Positions 17,553 to 26,152 of a DNA stretch of 64,000 bases are shown here, piece by piece. Source of the stretch: CAVTLG01 sp963735495 (lineage in GTDB: Bacteria; Chloroflexota; Ktedonobacteria; Ktedonobacterales; Ktedonobacteraceae); assembly GCA_963735495.1 (NCBI GenBank), contig CAVTLG010000010.1, forward strand, positions 186,001-250,000. The letters are read 5' to 3'. The notes under the pieces were generated by a model. That model worked only from the letters and a program-made list of their open reading frames with translations. It did not search any database and was not told where the DNA came from. Position numbers and translations under genes: made by a program. The stretch's first letter is position 1, and every line of letters begins with the position of its first letter.

Positions 17553-18422
17553 ATGGTGGTTAGTCCTTCACGGGAAGCCTTTGTTACTGCCAACAATCTT
17601 GCTCTACACTATGTACAGTGGGGTGAGCGCGGAACTCCTATTATTTTTGTGCATGGCCTCACTGCAAATGCTTTCTGCTTCCAGGCATTTGCTGATACAT
17701 TCTCTAGCGATTATCGGGTTATGGCCTATGATCTGCGTGGGCGTGGCGACAGCGCTAAGCCTGAGCAAGGTTACAGTGTCCCCACGCATGCGGCTGATCT
17801 GGCGAGCCTGATTGACGCCTTAGGTCTGGAGCGTCCGCATATCGTCGGGCATTCGTTAGGTGCCTTAGTCGCGCTCTATTTTGCCGCACACTATCCCGAA
17901 AAAATGCGCAAATTGGTATTAATCGATGCAGGAGCGCCGCTACCCTGGGCGACCCCTGAAGAGCAACCGGTCTGGCTGACGTCTGCGATCAATCGTCTCG
18001 GTACCACTGTGCCATCATTTGAAGCATATATCGCCCTCTTAAAACAAGCGCCATTTCTCGGACCCTACTGGAACACCTATGTTGACGCGTACTTTGAGCA
18101 TGATGTCTATCGGCGTCCTGATGGTTCGGTGGTTTCCAAAGCCTCGCGTGATGCTGTTATCGAGGAAGGAGCAAACTATCATCAGGCAGAGCCGGAGCAG
18201 CAATGGCGGAACGTTCATTGTCCTACGCTTCTCCTGCGTGCGGGACAAGGATTATTCTTTGACGACGACCAGCTCTTATCCGAGCAGGCCGCCGCTGCCG
18301 TACAACAAGGTATTGCCAACTGCCAGTATGTAAATTACCCGACGCTCAATCACTACACGATCTGCTTCGCGACCGAACCGGGGCCGACTCAGGCTATACA
18401 AAGATTTTTACAGGCATCGTAG
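17553..18422 (+). CDS. Alpha/beta hydrolase
   Basis: The product has 289 aa with the alpha/beta hydrolase fold. It has the oxyanion-hole motif FVHGLTANAF, the nucleophile elbow VGHSLGALVAL (Ser near 110), a catalytic acid candidate near the DDDQLL stretch, and NHYTI with the catalytic His. No signal peptide is visible. AGGAGAGG precedes the ATG. The substrate is unknown; the following hydroxybutyrate dehydrogenase 40 bases downstream suggests a shared transcript, perhaps in ester or lactone breakdown. Confidence 0.9.
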   Translation: MVVSPSREAFVTANNLALHYVQWGERGTPIIFVHGLTANAFCFQAFADTFSSDYRVMAYDLRGRGDSAKPEQGYSVPTHAADLASLIDALGLERPHIVGHSLGALVALYFAAHYPEKMRKLVLIDAGAPLPWATPEEQPVWLTSAINRLGTTVPSFEAYIALLKQAPFLGPYWNTYVDAYFEHDVYRRPDGSVVSKASRDAVIEEGANYHQAEPEQQWRNVHCPTLLLRAGQGLFFDDDQLLSEQAAAAVQQGIANCQYVNYPTLNHYTICFATEPGPTQAIQRFLQAS

Positions 18423-18463
18423 ATTTTTGTTGCAATAGAATCATCTTATGGAGGATTGATGTT

Positions 18464-19234
18464 ATGGTAGAGATAGCGGGAAAAGTCGCACTGGTAACGG
18501 GAGCGGCCTCTGGTATTGGTCTGGCTATCGCGCGCGAATTTGCGCAGTTGGGGGCACGTGTCACCCTATCCGATATCGATACGGAAAGAGGTAGCGCAGT
18601 TGCCGCTGAACTTTCAGGGGCGCATTTTCAACGCGCGGATATGGCGCAGAGCGCTGACATTCAACGGCTGGTGGCTGAAACCATCGCGCTTGAAGGGCGC
18701 ATCGACATCCTGGTAAACAACGCCGGTATTCAATATGTTGCGCCGATCATTGAGTTTCCTGAGGCGAAATGGCGGCAAATTATCGACATCATGCTCACGG
18801 CACCATTTTTGCTCACGCAGGCAGCTTTGCCGAGTATGTATGCCCACAAATGGGGGCGTATCATCAACATTGCCTCGGTGCATGCCATGCGCGCATCCGC
18901 CTTTAAAGCGGCCTATGTAGCAGCCAAGCATGGCCTGATAGGTCTCACGCGCGTCACGGCGCTAGAAGCAGCGGAGTATGGTGTCACCTGCAACGCGATC
19001 TGTCCATCCTATGTGCGCACGGCTCTGGTCGAAAAGCAAATAGCCGATCAAGCTCGTATTCACCATATCCCTGAGGACGAGGTGGTAGAAAAAATTATGA
19101 CGTCCGAAGGTGCTATTCATCGTCTTTTAGAGCCTGAAGAAGTAGCGCACCTGGCAACCTTCCTGTGCTCTGATGCTGCCAGCGCTATCACCGGTAGTGC
19201 TCAGACGATTGATTGTGGCTGGACCGCCCATTAA
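18464..19234 (+). CDS. 3-hydroxybutyrate dehydrogenase-type short-chain dehydrogenase
   Basis: The 256-aa SDR protein has TGAASGIG (NAD binding), NNAGIQYVAPIIEFP, the catalytic Ser in IASVHAM and YVAAK (Tyr-x3-Lys). NAGIQYVAPIEEFP-like and RIHHIPEDEVV stretches are characteristic of D-3-hydroxybutyrate dehydrogenases, which interconvert 3-hydroxybutyrate and acetoacetate. ATGGAGGATTG gives a good ribosome-binding site. It is probably co-transcribed with the upstream hydrolase and ends at a strong hairpin. Confidence 0.87.
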   Translation: MVEIAGKVALVTGAASGIGLAIAREFAQLGARVTLSDIDTERGSAVAAELSGAHFQRADMAQSADIQRLVAETIALEGRIDILVNNAGIQYVAPIIEFPEAKWRQIIDIMLTAPFLLTQAALPSMYAHKWGRIINIASVHAMRASAFKAAYVAAKHGLIGLTRVTALEAAEYGVTCNAICPSYVRTALVEKQIADQARIHHIPEDEVVEKIMTSEGAIHRLLEPEEVAHLATFLCSDAASAITGSAQTIDCGWTAH

Positions 19235-19243
19235 TTGTGTGGA

Positions 19244-19290
19244 CGCTGCAACTGCTGAGCGAGGAAACCTTCAGCAGTTGCAGCGTTCTT
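19244..19290 (+). terminator. Hairpin terminator between convergent genes
   Basis: A perfect 15-bp stem, CGCTGCAACTGCTGA (19244-19258) with TCAGCAGTTGCAGCG (19271-19285), is followed by TTCTT. It lies between the stops of the dehydrogenase and the minus-strand purH and may serve both. Confidence 0.75.
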
Positions 19291-19293
19291 GTG

Positions 19294-20475
19294 CTAGTGA
19301 TGAAACAGCCGTACGCCTGAAAATGCCATCACCATGCCGTAGCTATCGCAGGCTTCAATGACTTCCCCGTCGCGTAGCGAGCCGCCTGGTTGCGCGACAT
19401 ACGACACTCCGTAATCTGCGCCGCAATCAATCGAATCGCGGAACGGAATAAAGGCGTCCGAACCGAGTGCAACACCGTGTAAGCCTTGTAGCCACGCCTG
19501 TTTTTCGGCGGCTGTCAACCTCTGCGGCATCTCCTCAAACATCTCACCGAGCTGTTGCAGCTCGACAGCTGTTGCGTCATCGCGCAAATAGAGATCAACC
19601 GCATTCACTTTATCCTGTCGTTTCACCTTCGGCTTCCAGGGCAGCTCGAAGACGCGAGGATGCTGTCGCAGATACCACATGGCCGCTTTAGCTGCCGCCA
19701 GCCGGGTGCAATGGATGCGCGACTGTTGTCCAGCTCCAATACCGATACATTGTCCATCGATGGCAAAGCAGATCGAGTTGGACTGTGTATACTTGAGAGC
19801 CACCAGGGCGATCAGCAAGTCCCTTTTGGCCTCTTCTGGCAGATGCTTATTGGCCGTTGGTCTATTTGTCAGCCAGCTCTCATCTGCCAGTGCATTGTTG
19901 CGTTTCTGCTCAAACGTGATGCCGAATACCTCGCGTTGCTCTATCTCAGCAGGCTCATAAGCGGGGTCCATTTGCAGCACAATGTAGCGTCCTTTTTGCT
20001 TCTTGCGCAGCAGCTCTAACGCCTCAGGCTCATAAGCGGGAGCAATTACGCCATCCGACATCTCGCGATAGAGTAAGCGTGCAGTTGGCAGATCCACTAC
20101 ATCGCTCAGGGCGGCCCAATCGCCAAACGAAGACAGTCGATCAGCTCCCCGTGCACGCGCATACGCATTCGCCAACGCAGAAAGTTCCAGATCTTCGACG
20201 CCATACGCCTTTTTGAGCGTCTCGCTCAGTGGGAGAGCGACCGCCGCTCCGGCGGGACTCACATGTTTGAACGAAGCCGCAGCCGGAAGTTGGAAGATCT
20301 GCTTCAGCTCGCGTACCAGTTGCCACGAGTTAAGCGCGTCGAGCAAATTAATATAGCCTGGAGCGCCGTTCAGGACCGTAAATGGCAACGCGCCGCTCTT
20401 CACAAACACTCTGGCTGGTGTTTGATGAGGATTGCAGCCGTAGCGCAACGCCAGTTCATGTTCATTGGTTGTCAT
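19294..20475 (-). CDS. purH: AICAR transformylase without IMP cyclohydrolase domain
   Basis: This 393-aa protein matches the AICARFT half of PurH, with LRYGCNPHQTPAR, FKHVSPAGAAVA, KYTQSNSICFA, IGAGQQSRIHCTRLA, FIPFRDSID and VAQPGGSLRDGEVI. It formylates AICAR with 10-formyl-THF in purine synthesis. The N-terminal MGS-like IMP cyclohydrolase domain of normal PurH is absent, so another enzyme must close the ring. The ATG at 20475 follows AGGGAGAA; the upstream open extension is discarded. It lies 92 bases after glyA, which supplies one-carbon units, and probably shares its ZTP-controlled transcript. Confidence 0.92.
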   Translation of the reverse strand: MTTNEHELALRYGCNPHQTPARVFVKSGALPFTVLNGAPGYINLLDALNSWQLVRELKQIFQLPAAASFKHVSPAGAAVALPLSETLKKAYGVEDLELSALANAYARARGADRLSSFGDWAALSDVVDLPTARLLYREMSDGVIAPAYEPEALELLRKKQKGRYIVLQMDPAYEPAEIEQREVFGITFEQKRNNALADESWLTNRPTANKHLPEEAKRDLLIALVALKYTQSNSICFAIDGQCIGIGAGQQSRIHCTRLAAAKAAMWYLRQHPRVFELPWKPKVKRQDKVNAVDLYLRDDATAVELQQLGEMFEEMPQRLTAAEKQAWLQGLHGVALGSDAFIPFRDSIDCGADYGVSYVAQPGGSLRDGEVIEACDSYGMVMAFSGVRLFHH

Positions 20476-20494
20476 TATCTTTTCTCCCTGCTTA

Positions 20495-20551
20495 GATCGT
20501 GTTTGGTTTTGGCGCCATCTTGACCAATGTGTGCGTGTTCCAAACACGATC
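20495..20551. repeat. 57-bp element with 12-bp inverted ends between glyA and purH
   Basis: GATCGTGTTTGG (20495-20506) and CCAAACACGATC (20540-20551) are perfect inverse complements around a 33-base loop. The inner sequence next to the right arm, GTGCGTGTTCCAAACACGA, resembles GTGCGCGTTTCAAACACGA near 33400-33420, suggesting a dispersed small repeat. As RNA it would fold into a stem between the two genes. Confidence 0.55.
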
Positions 20552-20567
20552 TCAAACGCTAGCGAAT

Positions 20568-22097
20568 TTACGCGTGTGCCGTTGTTGGTGTTTGTACCAG
20601 GTCCAGGTTTAATTCTGGATAGAGGGGATACTGAGCGAGTAATGCGCTCACCCGTTGTTGCGCTGCTGCACGTACCCGCGCATCCAGTGTATACTTTGTG
20701 CGGTTTTTCTTGCCACTGGCTGTAATAGTTGGTGTCACATGTGAAAGGACAAGTTTCATAATGCTCGCAATCTCGCGCATCTCCTGGGGACCCATACCTC
20801 GTGTGGTTGCCGCTGGGGTCCCGACGCGTAGCCCGCTTGTATAGAGAGGACCGTTGACGTCAAAGGGCAGTGAATTGCGGTTTAAGGTGAGGTTGCATTC
20901 TCTCAGCGCGGCCTCTGCCTGCCGTCCAGTCATGCCCAGGGTTTTGCCGACGTCGATCAGCAGCAAGTGATTATCCGTGCCGCCGGTCGGGACGCTGAGG
21001 CCCTCATTCACGCATGCCGCAGCCAGTGCCTGCGCATTCTCCACACTTTTGTGTGCGTATGTTTGAAACTCTGGCTGTGTGGCTTCGCGCAACGCCACGG
21101 CTTTTGCCGCCATAATGTGCGGCAGGGGTCCGCCGAGCAGCGCGGGACAGCCCTTATCGACCCATTCTGCGAGTTCTTGCTTACAGAGAACGAGGCCACC
21201 ACGTGGTCCGCGTAGCGTCTTATGGGTGGTCGAAGTGACAATATCAGCATACGGGATGGGATTGAATTCGCCTGTGAACACTTTACCGGCAACCAGGCCC
21301 GCAAAGTGTGCCATATCGACCATAAGTACAGCTCCAACCTCGTCGGCCAGCTCGCGCATGCGCGCGAAATTCAATTTACGTGGATATGCGCTATAGCCTG
21401 CCAGGAGAATCAAGGGGCGTACTTCGTGCAACTGTACGCGTAGTTGGTCCAGATCTATTAAGTTATTTGTAGGATCAACGCTATAGGTATGCACATCAAA
21501 GAGCATACTGGAAATGTTGTGGCGATAGCCGTGCGTCAGATGGCCGCCTGAGTAGTAGTCCAATGAGAGCAGGCGCTGATTGTGTAGCGCGTCGCGTATC
21601 TTGCCCCAATCCGCTCGCGTGAGCTTTGACAGATCGTCCTGACCCAACTCTGTCAGCAGCGGCTTGCGCACTTTTGCTGAAAGAATTGCCAGGAAGGCCA
21701 CCATATTTGCGTCGGCTCCCGAGTGCGGTTGCACATAGGCGTGATCAGCGCCAAACAGCTCGCAGGCGAGCTGTGCGGCCTCAGTCTCAATGCGATCAAC
21801 ATTGTCACAGCCGGCGTAAAAGCGATGGTATGGGTAGCCCTCGGCATATTTGTCGTTCAACAAATTCGCCCCCGCCAGTTGTGTCGCTAGAGAGCTATAG
21901 TTCTCGCTCGCGATCAGCTTCAGATTGTTACGCTGATCCTGTAATTCTTGCGTGATCGCCTCGGCCACCGTGGGTGAGACGCTACTAATTTGATCCAGCG
22001 AGGCATAGAATGCGGCGGCGGCTGATTGGGGCGGCGCGCCGTGGAGACTATCGAGGTAGCGGATCAAGTACGTTTGGGTCGGAGTGGTAATACTCAT
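20568..22097 (-). CDS. glyA: Serine hydroxymethyltransferase, long form
   Basis: The 509-aa protein converts serine and THF to glycine and methylene-THF using PLP. Visible motifs are NLKLIASENYSS, NDKYAEGYPYHRFYAGC, MVDMAHFAGLVAG and the PLP-lysine site TSTTHKTLRGPRGG. It is about 90 residues longer than the usual 415-420, through an N-terminal extension of about 45 residues, an insertion before LDYYSGGHLTHG, and a longer C-terminus. AAAGGAG lies upstream. The gene heads a folate/purine pair with purH under a predicted ZTP riboswitch. Confidence 0.95.
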   Translation of the reverse strand: MSITTPTQTYLIRYLDSLHGAPPQSAAAAFYASLDQISSVSPTVAEAITQELQDQRNNLKLIASENYSSLATQLAGANLLNDKYAEGYPYHRFYAGCDNVDRIETEAAQLACELFGADHAYVQPHSGADANMVAFLAILSAKVRKPLLTELGQDDLSKLTRADWGKIRDALHNQRLLSLDYYSGGHLTHGYRHNISSMLFDVHTYSVDPTNNLIDLDQLRVQLHEVRPLILLAGYSAYPRKLNFARMRELADEVGAVLMVDMAHFAGLVAGKVFTGEFNPIPYADIVTSTTHKTLRGPRGGLVLCKQELAEWVDKGCPALLGGPLPHIMAAKAVALREATQPEFQTYAHKSVENAQALAAACVNEGLSVPTGGTDNHLLLIDVGKTLGMTGRQAEAALRECNLTLNRNSLPFDVNGPLYTSGLRVGTPAATTRGMGPQEMREIASIMKLVLSHVTPTITASGKKNRTKYTLDARVRAAAQQRVSALLAQYPLYPELNLDLVQTPTTAHA

Positions 22098-22149
22098 AAT
22101 AGTTGTTCGCTCCTTTGCTGCAAAATGACCAGGTGTTTGTTATCACAAT

Positions 22150-22240
22150 GGTATTCCAGCCCAGGCGAGCGACTGTTGTGCTTGTTCTCCTGGTTCCCCC
22201 ATGGTTTTTCCACCGTCTCGCCAGTTGCCAGGAAAACTAT
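22150..22240 (-). promoter_or_regulatory. ZTP (pfl) riboswitch upstream of glyA-purH
   Basis: On the minus strand, ACTGGCG (22225-22219) is followed by a short hairpin with GGTGGAAAAACCATGGGGGAACC and then by CGCCTGGGC (22167-22159). The ACTGGCG...GCCTGGGC pair with a central G-rich segment is the conserved core of the pfl motif, which binds ZTP/ZMP and controls purine and one-carbon genes such as glyA, purH and folD. The gene context fits exactly. No terminator follows, so control may be at translation of glyA about 55 bases downstream. Confidence 0.75.
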
Positions 22241-22567
22241 GCTGTTGTGAGTATTTTTTGGATGCAGGATGATAACATCAAATTCCTGCTCATTGTTAGT
22301 ATAGCAACAAGTCGCAAAAAAGTGAAGTCCCCGAGGGAGGTTTTTGTGCCATCTTTTGGGGGAGGTCCTGCTGCTCACCTGGACCTTGCTCCATCTTTCA
22401 GGTGAGTCATCGCTGCTCATGGATGAGGTTATGAAAATCATCCTTCTGTAGGATGTCATGTGCAATATTTCCATCTATACTCTTCATGGGAAACATCTGG
22501 AGTGCTGAGCATTCCATTATTCGCGTAAATCTTTTCGTGTTTTTCACCGCAGTAGGAGGCGCATTGA
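22241..22567. other. Intergenic region between divergent glyA leader and kinase gene
   Basis: No gene was seen. It contains short inverted sequences (GGTCC/GGACC and CACCTG/CAGGTG near 22366-22405) of unknown role, and must hold divergent promoters. AGGAGGCG at its right end is the ribosome-binding site of the kinase. Confidence 0.35.
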
Positions 22568-23689
22568 ATGTATCCGCGTCGTTCGGAGACGGACCAGGAG
22601 AGTACGATGTCAGCTCTTCGCACTGGTAGTCACTATCCACCTGTTCTCAATGTGCTGCGGGAGATGTTCCAGCGGGGCAGCAATCTCCTGATGAGCATGG
22701 TTCTGACTCAGGACAATGACTATAGCCATGATCGTATACATGACAATGTAACGCGTACAGAAGAAGTAAATAATCCATATGCCTTTCGTGCCACCTCTTT
22801 TCGAGGTCGTCGGCTTGGCTATTATTTCTTGCAGCAGCTGATTGGATCGGGTGGCTATGGGAGTGTCTACCTGGCGATAAACACCCATCTCAACGCTCAA
22901 GTTGCCGTTAAAATATTGAAGCCCTCTGCCGCCAGTGCTGAGGAGGTGCAGCGTTTCGAGTTCGAAATGAGCCTGCATAATCGCATGCGGCACCGCTATA
23001 TTGTGCCTTTATTCGATGCTGGCTGGGTGCAAGATGTGCCTTTTCTAGTCATGCCCTATGCGTCCGCAGGCACGTTGGAGCAGCGTTTCTCACCTGGTAT
23101 TGCTCATTCCTTACAGGCTATCCTACCTGTTGTTGAGCAGATCGCCAGTGCATTGCAGTACATGCATGATCGTAACATGATCCATTGTGACGTCAAACCA
23201 GGCAATATGCTGATTGGTCCACGTGGCGAGGTCTGGCTCTGCGATTTTGGCAGCGCGATGATTGCATCATTGGCCAGTCAATCCGATGGGCGAGAGGTGC
23301 GGGGCTCTCTCACGTATGCTGCGCCCGAGCAGATCAATCACCAACCACACTTTGCCAGCGACCAGTATGCCTTAGCTGTGATGGTCTATCAGTGGTTATG
23401 TGGAGTACGACCTTTTCGAGGCAATGATTTGGAGATCTGCCAGCAGCATATGTCTGCGCCAGCGCCACCTTTACGCGACTATGTTCCTGACCTCCCGCGT
23501 GCCGTTGAAGAAGTTGTCTTGCGGGCACTCGCCAAAGATCCATCTCAGCGTTTTGCCCAGATGCAAGATTTTGCGGTTGCGCTGGCACAGGCAGACCCAG
23601 TCCCGCAGAGTCCAGTTGTAGAACCAACACCTGCACCAGCCGAACGGCGTCACGCTCTCCTGACGCATTTGAGATTGCTGCGCCGGTAA
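22568..23689 (+). CDS. Serine/threonine protein kinase (Hanks type), soluble
   Basis: The product has 373 aa. After about 75 residues without recognisable fold comes the kinase domain: LIGSGGYGSVYLA (glycine loop), VAVKIL (Lys), IHCDVKPGNML (catalytic loop, with Cys replacing the usual Arg of HRD), CDFGSAM (DFG), YAAPEQ and SDQYALAVMVYQWLCG. HCD instead of HRD marks a non-RD kinase, which is usually not activated by loop phosphorylation. There is no transmembrane segment or PASTA domain, and the tail is proline-rich. AGGAGGCG precedes the ATG. Targets are unknown. Confidence 0.92.
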   Translation: MYPRRSETDQESTMSALRTGSHYPPVLNVLREMFQRGSNLLMSMVLTQDNDYSHDRIHDNVTRTEEVNNPYAFRATSFRGRRLGYYFLQQLIGSGGYGSVYLAINTHLNAQVAVKILKPSAASAEEVQRFEFEMSLHNRMRHRYIVPLFDAGWVQDVPFLVMPYASAGTLEQRFSPGIAHSLQAILPVVEQIASALQYMHDRNMIHCDVKPGNMLIGPRGEVWLCDFGSAMIASLASQSDGREVRGSLTYAAPEQINHQPHFASDQYALAVMVYQWLCGVRPFRGNDLEICQQHMSAPAPPLRDYVPDLPRAVEEVVLRALAKDPSQRFAQMQDFAVALAQADPVPQSPVVEPTPAPAERRHALLTHLRLLRR

Positions 23690-23714
23690 CATGATACGTA
23701 TGTTGAAAACAGTG

Positions 23715-23757
23715 CCCTCATACAAAGAACTGAGAAGTTTCTAGTATGAGGGCTTTG
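23715..23757 (+). terminator. Terminator after the kinase gene
   Basis: CCCTCATAC (23715-23723) pairs with GTATGAGGG (23744-23752), followed by CTTTG. The T run is short, so efficiency is uncertain. The following 300 bases up to the EEP gene hold no recognised feature. Confidence 0.6.
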
Positions 23758-24065
23758 TGCGTGCATCGTCTTGCTCTAACTTTGCACTTTTCCAAATTTC
23801 TGCTCTCAAGCCGAGAGGAGTTCAAAGCAGTACTTGTACTGAAGTTTCGAGAACAGGTCACGAGAGCTCATCAGGTATTGCTGGAAACACTCGTAGGCAC
23901 ATATACTGGGCAGTGGCATGGCAGACCTCTTTGACGAAGGATGTAGTTTTGTTGCTCTTTTTGTATCAGAGCAGTGGTATGCCTTGCTACTCCTTTGGAT
24001 CTGCCAGGAGAGAGAACTTTATCTGATTGTGACAAGTGTTTCCGATTGGGAAGGGTCGAAAAGCT

Positions 24066-24815
24066 ATGCCACTGCGGGTTCTTAGCTACAATATCTGGTA
24101 CGGTGGGCAGGATCGCCTCCCACTCATTGCCGATGTGATCAAGCAGCAGCAGGTCGATGCTGTCGCTCTTCTGGAGGCCAATAGTCATGCTCATGCTCAA
24201 CAACTGGCTGACGACCTCGGCATGCACCTGGTCTTTGGAGATGCCAACAGCGCATTTCATGTGGCGTGGATGAGCCGCCTGCCCATTGTGCGTTGGAAGA
24301 ATCATCGCCTTCCCGTTCTCTACAAGACGCTCCTGGAGATCGAACTCTGCTGGGACAACGCTCCTCTTTGTCTCTTCGCCACGCACCTGCATGCCGGGCG
24401 CTGGCGCGAGGATGATGAGAGACGGGCGCAGGAGATGCGCGCCATCCTGGGTGTCCTGCGCGAGAGGACTGCTCAGCTTCACCTACTCGCTGGCGACTTC
24501 AATACTGTCCATCCGACCGATACTCCTGGCTCTCGTCCGCACCCTGAGGACCCTGTTTCTGGCCTCGCACTCTCCTCGCGCCTGGTGATTCCGCTTCTTC
24601 TGGAGGGTTCCTATGTTGACTGCTACCGCATGCTACACCCCGCCGAGCCTGGGTACACCTTTGCGCTCCCTGAGTCCCTCTGGTTGCGCCCGGATTACCT
24701 CTTTGCCTCTCCTGAACTCGCATTGCGTCTCACGGCTTGCGATGTCGCCTCCGATCCGAAGGCCATCAACGCCTCTGATCATTTACCGGTGTGGGCCGAA
24801 TTCCAGGAGAGCTGA
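24066..24815 (+). CDS. Endonuclease/exonuclease/phosphatase-family hydrolase
   Basis: The 249-aa protein has the EEP fold: VLSYNIWYGG (Asn), ALLEANSHAHA (metal-binding Glu), FATHLHAG, LLAGDFNTVHP (D-x-N) and NASDHLPVWAEF (Asp-His) are all in place. Such enzymes cleave phosphodiesters in DNA, lipids or signalling molecules; the substrate is not evident. The ATG at 24066 follows GGAAGGG; an upstream in-frame GTG is less likely. No signal peptide is present. Confidence 0.88.
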   Translation: MPLRVLSYNIWYGGQDRLPLIADVIKQQQVDAVALLEANSHAHAQQLADDLGMHLVFGDANSAFHVAWMSRLPIVRWKNHRLPVLYKTLLEIELCWDNAPLCLFATHLHAGRWREDDERRAQEMRAILGVLRERTAQLHLLAGDFNTVHPTDTPGSRPHPEDPVSGLALSSRLVIPLLLEGSYVDCYRMLHPAEPGYTFALPESLWLRPDYLFASPELALRLTACDVASDPKAINASDHLPVWAEFQES

Positions 24816-24881
24816 ATGGTTGGGTTCCTCATGATCATCTTACGCAGGAGTGAATGCAACGCGTCCAGCTCAATGATGATG

Positions 24882-26105
24882 TTAGACTTGCGCCGCCGGT
24901 AATGTGGCAACGTCGGCCAGGGCTTTATCCATTAACTCGGTGGCCTCGTCGATGTCCGCCCTGGTCAAAATCAGGGGGGGAATCATGCGTAGCGCATCGG
25001 GACTGGTACTATTCAGGAGCAACCCATGTTCGAGCGCCTTCTGTACAATCGTCGGTGCCAGGTTCTGCTTGACGTGTACCGCTCGCATCAGACCCAGACC
25101 GCGCGGGCTATCGATGAAGGCATACTTTGCGCAGAGCGCTTCGAGCTTTCCACGCCAGTATTCGCCTGTCTGTGCAGCATTCTCCAGCAAATGCTGTTCA
25201 AGGATCGTCTTCACTGTCGCTATACCTGCCGCGCAAGCTACTGGATTGCCGCCAAAGGTGGTACCATGATCGCCTGGCACAAATAGATCGGTGCGTGGGT
25301 CGGTCAGCATGGCCCCAATAGGAATGCCGCCTCCCAGACCTTTTGCCATCGTCACGATATCTGGTCTGACGTAATGTTCCCAGCTAAAAAATTTCCCGGT
25401 GCGACCCATACCTGCCTGCACCTCGTCGCAAATGAATACCAGGTTTTGTTCATCGCACCAGTCGCGCAGACCTTGCATAAACGCTTGATCGCTCGGCCAG
25501 ATACCGCCTTCACCCTGTACAGCCTCGACCAGGATGCCAACCGTTTTTGCACTGGTCGCCTCTTTGACGGCTGCCAGGTCATTAAAGGGCACCTGTTTGA
25601 AGCCATCGGGAATGGGTGCCCACGTCGCATGATACGCTGGCTGTCCAGTTGCGGCGGTCGTTGCTAATGTGCGCCCGTGGAAGCTGTTATTCATGCTGAT
25701 GATTTCGTATGCCCCATTGCGATGCAGGCGACCATATTTGCGTGCCAGCTTAATAGCACCCTCATTCGCCTCAGCTCCACTATTCGAGAAGAACGAGCGC
25801 ATGCCATGGCTTTGCGCGCTGAGTAGTTCTGCCAGCTCGATCTGGCGTACATTATAATAGAGATTAGAGACGTGAACCAGTTGCGTGACTTGCTGCTGTA
25901 CGGCCTTGATGATCGCAGGATGGCAATGGCCCAGCACGTTGACGGCGATACCGGCCACGAAATCCAGATACTGCTTGCCATTGCTATCCCACACGCGCAT
26001 ACCTTCTCCGCGTACGAGCGTCAGGGGTTGTCGCTTGAACGTACCCTGATAATACTGCTGCTCAAGTGCGACCCAGTCGCGTTGGTTCAGCTCAGTTATC
26101 GACAT
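24882..26105 (-). CDS. argD: Acetylornithine aminotransferase
   Basis: The 407-aa class III PLP aminotransferase has GIAVNVLGHCHP, FFSNSGAEANEGAIKLAR, NSFHGRT, FICDEVQAGMGRTG, and the PLP-lysine motif TMAKGLGGGIPIG. Length and motifs fit ArgD, which makes N-acetylornithine in arginine synthesis; related ornithine or succinylornithine aminotransferases cannot be fully excluded. GAGGAGAAAAG precedes the ATG. It is the last gene of the minus-strand housekeeping run and no other arg gene is nearby. Confidence 0.9.
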   Translation of the reverse strand: MSITELNQRDWVALEQQYYQGTFKRQPLTLVRGEGMRVWDSNGKQYLDFVAGIAVNVLGHCHPAIIKAVQQQVTQLVHVSNLYYNVRQIELAELLSAQSHGMRSFFSNSGAEANEGAIKLARKYGRLHRNGAYEIISMNNSFHGRTLATTAATGQPAYHATWAPIPDGFKQVPFNDLAAVKEATSAKTVGILVEAVQGEGGIWPSDQAFMQGLRDWCDEQNLVFICDEVQAGMGRTGKFFSWEHYVRPDIVTMAKGLGGGIPIGAMLTDPRTDLFVPGDHGTTFGGNPVACAAGIATVKTILEQHLLENAAQTGEYWRGKLEALCAKYAFIDSPRGLGLMRAVHVKQNLAPTIVQKALEHGLLLNSTSPDALRMIPPLILTRADIDEATELMDKALADVATLPAAQV

Positions 26106-26152
26106 AACTTTTCTCCTCTGGGAACATGTTGTAAATAGGAAGGCTAGGCACC

